A DNA stretch of 15,113 nucleotides from an uncultured Bacteroidales bacterium (GTDB lineage Bacteria; Bacteroidota; Bacteroidia; Bacteroidales; Bacteroidaceae), in NCBI GenBank assembly GCA_902803195.1, contig CADCOX010000082.1, forward strand, positions 1-15,113. Reading direction: 5' to 3'. Shown one piece after another: positions 7,285-15,084 of the stretch. The notes beneath the pieces are model-generated. The model was not told where the DNA came from. It searched no databases and saw only the letters and a list, made by a program, of their open reading frames with translations. Position numbers and translations under genes: made by a program. Each line of letters opens with the position of its first letter. The stretch's first letter is position 1.

Positions 7285-7356
7285 AAACCTTCTTTCATCA
7301 AAAAAGAATAACTTATGAGTAGTTAAGTTCATTTACTTTTCAAAATGAGTAGGTGC

Positions 7357-8850
7357 CTATTGTGGTTTGGAGCCTCCAGCAGCCTTGCCATTGCCGGAAC
7401 CAGCAGGCTTGCCACCTGTGGGAGGAGTTGCCGCTCCTGCACCAGTTGCCCCAGCCATTTTAGGTACAGTTGCGGGCGCGCTCTCCCCTTTCGCATCTGT
7501 GAAGAGTTTCTCGCTAAGGTTGGAGAAGGCATCCTTGAGTTTAGTGGTTTCGTAGCTATAGAGCGACGTTGATAAGGGATCGGTGAGGGTGGCCGTCCAA
7601 CTGCTTCCCTTGTAGGCAGTCACAATGCATTGCCACATATTTTTCCATACTGAATCACTCTTGCGCCGCTCGTTCATAACATTCCACTCGGTCTTCCATT
7701 TTGCTTTGTCCCATTTTTTCTTCCCAGGAGTAGCATCAGCGAACGCCACCTCCTTGCCGTTTCCGGACTCGCGGATTTGATAGTAGCTATCGATAATGCG
7801 GCATTCCTCGGCTACTTCCATCTCTATTCTATACTGTCCAGTACCCCATGAAGGCTGATAGTTCTGGGCGTCGGTAGTACCGGTGTAACTGCGTGGCACG
7901 ATATAGCTGTCTCCCTCTATTGTGACGAGTTTCTCGAAATCGGGGTCGTTTTTGTCATAGATGAACTCGCCTTTGTCGTTCATCTTCTTTGGGTCAATCT
8001 TTATGTGCACAGTAAATTCTCCCAACAGTTGGTCGTTGGCTATCATAGTGGCTTGGTTCATCCATGATGAATAGAGCCTGGCTTTCAATGTCATGTTGAG
8101 GTTATTGCGTTTTTCAAAACTAAACCTGTTTTTCGGATTACCAGTTGGATCGTTGGGCAGGTTGCAATATTGTGGTACAAAGATAAGAGTGTCCACTTCG
8201 ACGAGGAACTTGGAATGGTTGACAATATGGCTGATTCCGAGGCTGTCGCGGCGCATTTTGCAGAAGATGTAGAACACGTTGACACCTGAGCCCGGCGATT
8301 CGGTCAACTCGATGTAGTTCTTGCACCCAAATCCTTCGAACTTCAGATTCTCGGGGTCCATAGCACCTTTAGTTGAAGGTGCAGCATAGAAGTCGTCAAT
8401 ATTGCTTTCGGAAGAGAGAACCTGGGAGTATTTACATTGTTCCTGGGCCGAGCGGTACCATTTTTCGCGATCGCTTTTGACTGCTTCTGTCAAGTAGTTG
8501 ACTCCTAAACTGACAAGGTTGGAAGTGGCATTTACCGTCTTTTGAACGATGGAACTGGAGTAAGCGCCCCATAGAATATTTCCGAAAGTGCCAAGTGCGG
8601 CACGGTCATTGGCGGATGCCTGTAGCTCAAGAAAGCGTTCGTTGCTGTCCTTGATGATTTTCTCCTTATCGACATTCTTGACGAGAATCTGAAACTTACG
8701 TTGTGCCGGACGCTCGTTGCGGCGGTTGGTAGGAGCACCTTTGGTTGATGCCGTAGGCTCTTTTGCCTTGGACTCATTGGGCTGAGGCGGTTGAGCGATG
8801 ACTGACCCTGTGGTAGTTAACCATGCTAGGAGGATGAGATACTTTTTCAT
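7357..8850 (-). CDS. Secreted protein of unknown function with Gly/Ala/Pro-rich tail
   Basis: I do not recognise this family. The 497-residue protein starts with a signal peptide (MKKYLILLAWLTTTGSVIAQ, cleavage expected after Ala19), with no lipobox cysteine, so the mature protein should be periplasmic or exported. A low-complexity basic/polar stretch (about 21-50) precedes a mixed, aromatic-rich globular region (about 50-455) that looks like predominantly beta structure with several Cys. The last ~39 residues are almost entirely Gly, Ala, Pro, Ser and Lys, an extended tail that might thread through or attach to the envelope. The gene is last in the upstream block, 18 bases after the CHAT gene, and the sharing of a secretion route with CHAT suggests it is its partner, substrate or envelope anchor. 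That role is inferred from position only. Confidence 0.82.
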   Translation of the reverse strand: MKKYLILLAWLTTTGSVIAQPPQPNESKAKEPTASTKGAPTNRRNERPAQRKFQILVKNVDKEKIIKDSNERFLELQASANDRAALGTFGNILWGAYSSSIVQKTVNATSNLVSLGVNYLTEAVKSDREKWYRSAQEQCKYSQVLSSESNIDDFYAAPSTKGAMDPENLKFEGFGCKNYIELTESPGSGVNVFYIFCKMRRDSLGISHIVNHSKFLVEVDTLIFVPQYCNLPNDPTGNPKNRFSFEKRNNLNMTLKARLYSSWMNQATMIANDQLLGEFTVHIKIDPKKMNDKGEFIYDKNDPDFEKLVTIEGDSYIVPRSYTGTTDAQNYQPSWGTGQYRIEMEVAEECRIIDSYYQIRESGNGKEVAFADATPGKKKWDKAKWKTEWNVMNERRKSDSVWKNMWQCIVTAYKGSSWTATLTDPLSTSLYSYETTKLKDAFSNLSEKLFTDAKGESAPATVPKMAGATGAGAATPPTGGKPAGSGNGKAAGGSKPQ

Positions 8851-8868
8851 GTTTATATGATTTAGTTC

Positions 8869-11067
8869 TTAATAGGCGTCAATGATAATGAAGGGATTGA
8901 TATGTCGAGGCGTGTCGTATTTAATGACACCGTCGCCCATAGAAAGAGTGGAAGAGTCAAACTTGTTGTAGTGGCGTTCCTCTTGTTGCAGTCTGTTGCG
9001 TGCATTTAGAAATGCCGCGTGTATGTCGTGCGACGTCTGCTGTTGCAGCGCCTCGTAGAAATAACGCATAAGCAAACTGCATGAAATGTCGTTGACGCGC
9101 CACAGTGAGACCATCATGGCTTTCGCACCGGCTTGTTTCAGCGCCCGTTGTATGCCATAAACGCCGTCGTCTGTCAAGTGTCCAAGGCCTGTTTCGCAGG
9201 CAGAAAGGACGATCAACTCTGTCTTGGAGAAATCAAGTTGAGAGAGTTCTGTTCCTGACAGAACACCATCAAAGAGGTTAGCATCGAAAGATTTATCAGC
9301 CAGAGCGCTTGAAGCACCTGCAAACAAAAGCCCGCTCTTGGACATTGATTCATCGCTTTGAAGCGGTTTGATATCATTGTGTATTCCTATTCTTCCTCCG
9401 AAAAAGCCGTGAGTGGAGAGATGTATGACATCGTAGCCCTTTTTGAGCAGCTCGACAAACGCCTCGTCTGTAGCTGCTGTACCAACAAGAAGCGTGTCGA
9501 GGGGATTATGTCGGCAGCGGAAAATGGAGTCGACCTCCTTGCGTGCATCGGGTAGTTCGGAGATATGACCAGCGTTCGTTGCCAGAAAACGATAAGCTGC
9601 GACGTCATTGCCTTCCTCAGTATGGGCTACGGACTCGTTGTAGGTGATTCCTCCGCATATAAGCGCTTTCGCCAATTTGGGCGCGATATGGTTTTTTCGT
9701 ATGTTTCGGGTTGAAGTTAGCCTATAACATGTCTTTTGAGCATCGGGCATGAGATATTCTATGGCGCATTGATGAATGAAACCATCTGCCGCGAACAGGA
9801 CCCTGTCAGCATTGCCTATGGCGGTCATCAGTTGAGGCGACCATATGAGTTGTGAGAGTAGTGGATAGTTATATAGCGTATCTTTTACGGCGGGTTTGGG
9901 CGCTGTCAGTGCTGTGCCAATGGTGTAGCTTGCCGTGAGAGGAAGGTTGAGTAGACTGTCAGTGGCAAACAGATCGATGAAAAGGGGCTTTACGCTGTTG
10001 TTCCTTAATACGAGGCAGCCCATGCGTAACTCGTCGTCGCGTCCAAAATATTGTACGAATTCTATGGCACAATCCTTTTCCCTCAATTCATGTCTTACCT
10101 GCATCCACCGTGTCGGGGCGTTGTGATTCCTCTTCTTTGAAGTGCCGACGCGACCAGAGGAAGAGCGCTCGTATGCCAACAGATAACCTTTGCTGAACAG
10201 AGCAAGATCGTATAGCATCTCAGGAGCAAGATTGCCTAAACGGAAGCAATCGTAAAGGAATGGGTGTGTTGCCAGCCAATATTGTGCCTGTTGCGAGCTG
10301 TTCATGGTAGCGAGCCGTTGCCCGATGGTTGAGTATTGCTCGTTGACATACGCTTTATAGCAGTCAATAGCAGGCTTGTAGTTGTTGGTCCCCTGCTTAT
10401 CAGCTCGTAGCATGAGTATTTTGCCTTTCCGACGTTGCAACTCATAATACTCCGATTCTTTTTGTTGTTTAAAATAAGCCTGAGCCTCCTCAATGAGGGC
10501 AATGGCTTCGTCGAAATGTCCTAATCGGGCATGGCACATAGCACGTTGGGACATGTTGCTATAGTATTCAGGCAAGAAAGAAGGAATATCGCTCTTGTTG
10601 TCGAGATACACGTAGAGTGTATCTAAGTGAGCCAACGATTTCTTATAATCCTTTGCTTTGTAATACAGTTGTGCGAGCTCTTCGTGCAATGTCACTTCGT
10701 TCCTGTGCATGGCATATACGCTCCAATTGGTTACTCGCTGTTTGAAAATATTGAGGCTCTTCAGGTAGTAATCCTCTGACATGCGTGCTTGTTCGGGATT
10801 TTCAGCCCAGCCATAATAATAGGAACCGCACATCTTGTAATAATAGGCGCGATAGATGTCCACTGAATCCATGTTGGCGCATTCCTCGGGCTTGAACGTT
10901 TCATGGTACAGCTGGATGCAGTGGTGCAGTTGTTGGTAATCATCCATGAGATAGCACTGCTCTGCCTCGTCGAACAGTTTCACGAGACGTTGCTCCATTC
11001 GTCCCTGACTGAGGGCGGTGCCTGCAGTTAGACTCATTATGAAGATGAATAGTCCTTTTCTCATCAT
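8869..11067 (-). CDS. Secreted TPR-CHAT protein (caspase-like cysteine peptidase)
   Basis: 732 residues. An N-terminal signal peptide (MRKGLFIFIMSLTAGTALSQ) predicts export. Residues about 25-290 are alpha-helical repeats of TPR type, including EQARMSEDYYLKSLNIF, KDYKKSLAHLDTLYVYLD and GHFDEAIALIEEAQAYF. The C-terminal half (about 310-732) is a CHAT domain with both caspase-like catalytic motifs: VIHLSTHGFFGG (His553) and LIVLSACETGLG (Cys624), plus AMMVSLWRVND and a terminal NPFIIID strand. CHAT peptidases are clan CD enzymes that cleave target proteins when activated; known bacterial examples (Craspase, separase-like, gasdermin-linked) act in the cytoplasm, so the signal peptide is notable. 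The start overlaps the preceding gene's stop as ATGA. Two consecutive ATGs (11067, 11064) are possible starts; both leave the signal peptide intact. Confidence 0.92.
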   Translation of the reverse strand: MMRKGLFIFIMSLTAGTALSQGRMEQRLVKLFDEAEQCYLMDDYQQLHHCIQLYHETFKPEECANMDSVDIYRAYYYKMCGSYYYGWAENPEQARMSEDYYLKSLNIFKQRVTNWSVYAMHRNEVTLHEELAQLYYKAKDYKKSLAHLDTLYVYLDNKSDIPSFLPEYYSNMSQRAMCHARLGHFDEAIALIEEAQAYFKQQKESEYYELQRRKGKILMLRADKQGTNNYKPAIDCYKAYVNEQYSTIGQRLATMNSSQQAQYWLATHPFLYDCFRLGNLAPEMLYDLALFSKGYLLAYERSSSGRVGTSKKRNHNAPTRWMQVRHELREKDCAIEFVQYFGRDDELRMGCLVLRNNSVKPLFIDLFATDSLLNLPLTASYTIGTALTAPKPAVKDTLYNYPLLSQLIWSPQLMTAIGNADRVLFAADGFIHQCAIEYLMPDAQKTCYRLTSTRNIRKNHIAPKLAKALICGGITYNESVAHTEEGNDVAAYRFLATNAGHISELPDARKEVDSIFRCRHNPLDTLLVGTAATDEAFVELLKKGYDVIHLSTHGFFGGRIGIHNDIKPLQSDESMSKSGLLFAGASSALADKSFDANLFDGVLSGTELSQLDFSKTELIVLSACETGLGHLTDDGVYGIQRALKQAGAKAMMVSLWRVNDISCSLLMRYFYEALQQQTSHDIHAAFLNARNRLQQEERHYNKFDSSTLSMGDGVIKYDTPRHINPFIIIDAY

Positions 11068-11690
11068 TTCTGAGGATTATAGTTCACGATGACAAACGAT
11101 TCAAAAGCAGCAGCGTTGTTATTGTCGTAAGTAATGGTAAAGGTAATCGTATCCTGCTTGGTAATGTTGGGTAGACTGATATACTGTACTCCGTTTTCCT
11201 TCTTCTTCGCCTTCTCTCCATTGACAGTGGCCGTGAATAAGGCATTAGGATTGAAAGGGATGAACAGGAATTCTTGCTGACCAGAGTGGCTAGTCAAAGT
11301 ATAAGTGACGGTTTTTCCTTTGCTGACAGTCTTCTCGATAGCAGAATAATGGACACCTTGCTCTGTGCTGTTAAAGTAATCTCCTTTGGACACCATTCCC
11401 TTATTCTGACGGTCGTAGACGAAAGTGACAAGTTGGTTCATTTTGAACCTGTTGGCATCAGCTCCTCGATATTCATTTGCAGCGCGTCCGATGTCATCCA
11501 TGAGCGTTATCTTGGGCATAGAGCTTTCAGACCAATTGAGCACTAGCTGATTGAGTCGAGCCTTGTTAGACGTCTTTTTCTGCAAGGAGATGATGTCATT
11601 GGCGAGTTTGGCCAAATGCGGGTCGGCCTGTGCCATGCTTCTGATGGCAGGGCAAATAGCAATGATGATGAAAAGGACGTAGTGTTTCAT
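11064..11690 (-). CDS. Small secreted protein of unknown function
   Basis: I do not recognise the family. From the ATG at 11690 it has 208 residues, beginning with a signal peptide (MKHYVLFIIIAICPAIRSMA, cleavage expected before Gln21). This start is chosen over an upstream one at 11714 because it forms an ATGA overlap with the previous gene's stop and places the hydrophobic stretch at the N-terminus. The mature part begins with helices (about 25-80) and continues as a beta-rich domain of about 120 residues with alternating polar and hydrophobic strands (TVTYTLTSHSGQQEFLFIPF, TITFTITYD). It resembles a small beta-sandwich but no motif is diagnostic. The C-terminus ends NYNPQK with no anchor. 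It overlaps the CHAT gene by four bases, so it is probably made in step with CHAT and may be its partner or inhibitor (inferred). Confidence 0.8.
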   Translation of the reverse strand: MKHYVLFIIIAICPAIRSMAQADPHLAKLANDIISLQKKTSNKARLNQLVLNWSESSMPKITLMDDIGRAANEYRGADANRFKMNQLVTFVYDRQNKGMVSKGDYFNSTEQGVHYSAIEKTVSKGKTVTYTLTSHSGQQEFLFIPFNPNALFTATVNGEKAKKKENGVQYISLPNITKQDTITFTITYDNNNAAAFESFVIVNYNPQK

Positions 11691-12250
11691 AATGCTACCA
11701 TTTCTTCCGGCCATTTACGGTCTGTGATGATCTTGTTACTTGCGGTTTGTTGTGGCCTTGCTTGTTGCCGTGGCGCTCGACGACAGCGTTCACTCTCTCG
11801 GAGGGCAATGTCTTTTAGTTCCTGTACATTGATTCGTTGGGAAGGATCAGTCTGCAGGCAGCGTTGCATGACCGGAGTGATGGCTTGATGGGCTTTTTGC
11901 AGAACGGGTAGCTGCACGTAGGGATTCGTACGTTGGTAATGACCACCATGTCCGCCAAAGAGAATGCGGCCAGATGAGGCATAATAGATTGTCGCTCCAA
12001 GCATCCAGATTTGTTGAGATTCTGTGATGCTCTCGCCTGTGACATACTCAGGGGGAAGAAACTCTGGGGAAATCTCGTCGCACTCATCGATATAAAAGCT
12101 GCCGCCGTCAACGAACAGCGAACGGGGCGTTATGGGCGTTCGGCGTTTGTCCTGCCCTTGGATGATGCAGCAGAGGTCAACAATCATCTTCCATATAGCT
12201 GCCTCAGGACAATAGCCGGCAATATGACGTAAGTTGATGATTTTATTCAT
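11687..12250 (-). CDS. Truncated protein-kinase-like protein (probable pseudokinase C-lobe)
   Basis: 187 residues. The sequence resembles only the C-terminal lobe of Hanks-type Ser/Thr kinases. TPRSLFVDGGSFYID (41-55) occupies the place of the catalytic loop-to-DFG segment; LPPEY (65-69) corresponds to the APE motif; SQQIWMLGATIYYASSG matches the helix-F DxWSLGxxLY region with Asp replaced by Gln; and CLQTDPSQRINVQEL matches the terminal helix with its Arg139. There is no N-lobe, no glycine loop, no catalytic Lys, no HRD and no DFG, so catalysis is not expected. The tail (about 152-187) is basic and disordered. The start is supported by AGGAG five bases upstream, and the gene overlaps the peptidase by 8 bases. 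Placed next to an FHA-like protein, it may be a scaffold or phospho-independent partner. It could instead be a remnant of a larger kinase. Confidence 0.66.
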   Translation of the reverse strand: MNKIINLRHIAGYCPEAAIWKMIVDLCCIIQGQDKRRTPITPRSLFVDGGSFYIDECDEISPEFLPPEYVTGESITESQQIWMLGATIYYASSGRILFGGHGGHYQRTNPYVQLPVLQKAHQAITPVMQRCLQTDPSQRINVQELKDIALRESERCRRAPRQQARPQQTASNKIITDRKWPEEMVAL

Positions 12251-13553
12251 GATTCTCCTCTATTTTTGTATAGACTTCTGTGATGGGTACGGCGCGTTTG
12301 TAGATACCGCTGCTAATGCTATCTACCCTTGAGACCACACCTGCAGCCACAATGCCATGCGATGTTTTGGTGAGTACAGGCCCTCCCGAAAAGCCATGAT
12401 TGATGTTGGCTTCAAAGACAAGATTCTCGGTCGTGGGAGATGCGTCATGCTTGATGACTCCTTCGGTGACAGTGGCTCGGCGGTCGTTCATGCCTGTAAT
12501 AGGATAGCCGTAGATCATCAGGCGAGACCCTTTATGAATTTGTTTCATATCCTGAGGAGTCGCAATGACTATCTTTCCTGCTTCAGGCAGGTTGTCAATC
12601 CAGAGGATGTCGCCTAATTCCATTTGGGTATCCTTGAAGTAAGGACGGATGGAACGCCAATAATATTCATCGTTGAAATCGGCGAGGATGAACACGCCAT
12701 CCCTTGAACGATTGAAATGGACTATGCTATCTGTCGAAGAGAAGGAATAACGTTTCTCGCCCATGAAGTCATACACGCTGAAGAACACTTCGAGCGTCAT
12801 CATCGAATCGGGATGTGAAGTTTGGTTGTAGGTCTCTGTTTCGATGGCCCATCTGATGATGTCATCGTCAGCCAGGTCGGCTACTTTCGTGGTGAGATCC
12901 AGGTTGTCGCCTATCCAATATTCCACACAATGACGTGCTGTGACGAGGATGCTGTCGGTGGTGAGGAAAGCCGTTCCGGTCGGGATGTTGTCATTGAGGA
13001 CTAATGTGGGCCGAATGAGTTTCTCGTTCAGCTTGTGCTGCACAGAATCCACTTTCACCAAGAACAAAGATTCCTCAAGGGGCGCAACGTCCGCTTCAGT
13101 AATTGGACTAGGCTGGTTCAATTGCCAAGTCAAGACAGCGGCCAATAGACAGCACGCGATGGCAACCACCCATTGCCAAAGGTGGTGCTTTTCCTCAGTA
13201 TCTTCGTATTTGTCATCGTAGTGCGTTCGAAATAACAATGTCATCTCCTGCCCTTCAAACTGAATCACATCACCATCTGTAAGTGTCTGGGCAAAACCGA
13301 TGTTCCCTTTGCCCGAGATATGTATGGGAACGCCGGAAGAACGGGCAACAATGTACCAACTATCGTTTTCGTCATCGCAAAGGATGGAGGCATAATAATC
13401 GGGCAATGTGGAGACGTTCGTATAACGGATATCGCAGTCGGCCGTTTCGCCGATGTTAACGGTGTTCTGGGTGAACTTGAAGCGCTTGCCATCGGGGATG
13501 AAAGCGTTGCCACCCTTTGCTTTCAATGAGAAGTATCTTTTCTTAATAGCCAT
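12243..13553 (-). CDS. FHA-like / transmembrane / trypsin-like serine peptidase
   Basis: 436 residues. Residues about 15-110 form an FHA-like beta sandwich (NTVNIGETADCDIRYTN, DSWYIVA, LTDGDVIQFEG). The Arg and Ser-x-x-His that usually bind phosphothreonine are not where expected (GE in place of GR; LPDYYAS in place of SxxHA). A transmembrane helix spans about 126-145, followed by a trypsin-like peptidase (about 190-436). The triad is clear: His208 in LVTARHCV, Asp285 in RDGVFIL and Ser389 in GFSGGPV. The likely topology is FHA in the cytoplasm and peptidase in the periplasm, so it could carry a signal across the membrane. The start at 13553 is fixed by AAGGAGGTGA at 13556-13565, a full match to the 16S tail; an ATG at 13577 lacks this. 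It overlaps the RyR gene by 11 bases and the kinase-like gene by 8. Confidence 0.9.
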   Translation of the reverse strand: MAIKKRYFSLKAKGGNAFIPDGKRFKFTQNTVNIGETADCDIRYTNVSTLPDYYASILCDDENDSWYIVARSSGVPIHISGKGNIGFAQTLTDGDVIQFEGQEMTLLFRTHYDDKYEDTEEKHHLWQWVVAIACCLLAAVLTWQLNQPSPITEADVAPLEESLFLVKVDSVQHKLNEKLIRPTLVLNDNIPTGTAFLTTDSILVTARHCVEYWIGDNLDLTTKVADLADDDIIRWAIETETYNQTSHPDSMMTLEVFFSVYDFMGEKRYSFSSTDSIVHFNRSRDGVFILADFNDEYYWRSIRPYFKDTQMELGDILWIDNLPEAGKIVIATPQDMKQIHKGSRLMIYGYPITGMNDRRATVTEGVIKHDASPTTENLVFEANINHGFSGGPVLTKTSHGIVAAGVVSRVDSISSGIYKRAVPITEVYTKIEENHE

Positions 13554-15084
13554 ACTCACCTCCTTCCTCGTCGGCAAACGACTTCGTTATGAGTGGCAGA
13601 CATGAACACAGGCACAAGTCATAAAGTGCAACAGGCTTGCCAGTGGCGTCTGGCCGAAGGTCGTGGTATGGGCGCAAGTCGTAGTGAATTTTTCGTTTCT
13701 TCAACTCTTCCTTCTGACTGATGTCGGCTTCCACCATGCTTTGTTCTTCTGCAGTACAAGGCCGCCATCCGAGAATCAGCTCCTCGACGCTCCACCGATT
13801 GTGCTCCACTTCAGCCAGGAGTTCGATGTCTTGACGGGGAATGTCGTAGAATTTATCCCATTCGTTATCGCTTAAGCCGATGGATCGCATCTTCGTCGCT
13901 ACGGACATGGCATTATAGATGTTCGACATTCGTTTCACTGCTTTCACATTCTGCCACATCGCTTCGCAGACCTCCTTGTCAATCTCTACGGAAGAGCGAA
14001 TCTGCCCAGTCCAGTTCTCCACATTATCCCGATAGCATAGGTTGTATATATAGTTTACCCTCTTGGCCATTTGGACCGCAGGCATCCTGACGTCATAACC
14101 TCGGTCAAGCATGCCGAAGGGACGCAAGCCGGGCTTTGTGGTACTGAGTTGTCTGATCAGCGTGTCATAGTGAGCGCAGACATGAATGGGGATGTTGGAG
14201 GCGTAGACGCAATCGGGAAAATGTAGCGCCTCGTCCAGATTCTGTTCTTGGTCGTCATGGGCAACTACGATGGTCAGCAACTGACGCGATTTGTCTGTGC
14301 ACCATAACGCGAGTTTCTCCCTTATCATGTCGTCGTAGAGTGATGCCTCTACAAACTCCCACTCGACATCCACGAAATCTTTCGTTCCACGCTGCAGGTA
14401 GTCGGGCTGATGGAACGAACTGACGACTTGTTCCGTATTGGGCTTGATAATCCGATAGTAGCTATTGTCAAACAACGATTTGTAGCGCTGAATCCATTTC
14501 TCACATTCGGCACTGGCGTGCTCATCAATGACCGTGATGCGCGTGCGGAGTCTCGGCTCTCGCGTGAAGTTGGGGTAATGAGCTATCTGAGCCGCATTGA
14601 TCATGACAGCTTCAGCCATCTCGCCTGTCCCGAAGACCACCAAATGCGCCGTACGGTTCGTTTGGAGTGTGATGGGTTCGTAGTCAAGTACAATAGTGCG
14701 GCTCCAGACGTCATTCAAGGTGAAAGGATAGACGTCAATCTTCTGGCGAATGGCGTCACAGAAGTCTATTTCCTGCAGCAGACGCAGCGACGTACGGCTC
14801 TGCAGGAGTAGGTGGCAGCGGACGCGTTGGCCGCCATGCGTGGCGACATCCAGTCGGCTGGCAAGGTCCGCTAAACGACCAATCGCTTGGTTGTCGGCTG
14901 CAAGCTTTGCCTCCTGTGTCGGGCTTGTCAATAGGCATAGTTCATCGTAATCATTTATATCGACATCACAACCCTGCATTTCGGGCTGATGCCTGATGAT
15001 GTAATTCAACGCTGCATATTGCCGCGTCAAATCTTCGGCTATGGGGTGACTTCCTATGATGAGAACGCTCTTTGCCTTTGTCAT
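13543..15084 (-). CDS. Dual Rossmann (TrkA-N-like) plus RyR domain protein
   Basis: 513 residues, no signal peptide or membrane helix, probably cytoplasmic. Two nucleotide-binding-like Rossmann units: the first at about 5-95 (VLIIGSHPIAEDL), the second at about 146-290 (HLVVFGTGEMAEAVMINAA, then ITVIDE), as in TrkA-N. The C-terminal part contains an RyR domain (about 423-490): LAEVEHNRWSVEELILGWRP, followed by KIHYDLRPYHDL and YDL. The RyR domain is the small helical repeat from ryanodine receptors; in bacteria it is found in conflict and nucleotide-signal systems, where it is thought to bind a ligand. I infer a sensor of a nucleotide such as an NAD derivative, which would fit with the TIR protein downstream; no ligand can be read from sequence. 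The start at 15084 overlaps the preceding stop as ATGA, but the frame stays open to the window edge. Confidence 0.85.
   Translation of the reverse strand: MTKAKSVLIIGSHPIAEDLTRQYAALNYIIRHQPEMQGCDVDINDYDELCLLTSPTQEAKLAADNQAIGRLADLASRLDVATHGGQRVRCHLLLQSRTSLRLLQEIDFCDAIRQKIDVYPFTLNDVWSRTIVLDYEPITLQTNRTAHLVVFGTGEMAEAVMINAAQIAHYPNFTREPRLRTRITVIDEHASAECEKWIQRYKSLFDNSYYRIIKPNTEQVVSSFHQPDYLQRGTKDFVDVEWEFVEASLYDDMIREKLALWCTDKSRQLLTIVVAHDDQEQNLDEALHFPDCVYASNIPIHVCAHYDTLIRQLSTTKPGLRPFGMLDRGYDVRMPAVQMAKRVNYIYNLCYRDNVENWTGQIRSSVEIDKEVCEAMWQNVKAVKRMSNIYNAMSVATKMRSIGLSDNEWDKFYDIPRQDIELLAEVEHNRWSVEELILGWRPCTAEEQSMVEADISQKEELKKRKIHYDLRPYHDLRPDATGKPVALYDLCLCSCLPLITKSFADEEGGEYGY
13556..13565 (-). promoter_or_regulatory. 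Strong Shine-Dalgarno site of the FHA-peptidase gene
   Basis: AAGGAGGTGA on the minus strand is complementary to the entire 16S anti-SD tail and lies two bases before the ATG at 13553 (five bases from the GGAGG core). It sits inside the last codons of the RyR gene. Bacteroidetes genes seldom use such sites, so this one is informative about the start and suggests strong re-initiation. Confidence 0.8.

Larger units (their letters stand above)
7161..7298 (-). other. Short 45-codon open frame overlapping the leader of the SIR2-TIR gene
   Basis: An ATG at 7298 opens a 45-codon frame ending in TGA at 7161, three bases before the SIR2-TIR ATG. It contains ELARLAHQG, FPCLSQNKVI and FYFLSLSAKKY. From memory only, similar conceptual peptides arise from promoter-bearing intergenic sequences that recur in Prevotella-like genomes. 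The frame encloses the -7 box, so a transcript from that promoter could not encode it. I therefore read it as a conserved intergenic element, not a protein gene. Confidence 0.3.

Noticed and set aside
11691..11714. Upstream ATG of the small secreted protein
   Set aside because: It would put eight extra polar residues before the signal peptide and overlap the kinase-like gene by 28 bases; the ATG at 11690 gives an ATGA overlap.
13554..13577. Upstream ATG of the FHA-peptidase gene
   Set aside because: The perfect Shine-Dalgarno sequence lies downstream of it and points to the ATG at 13553.
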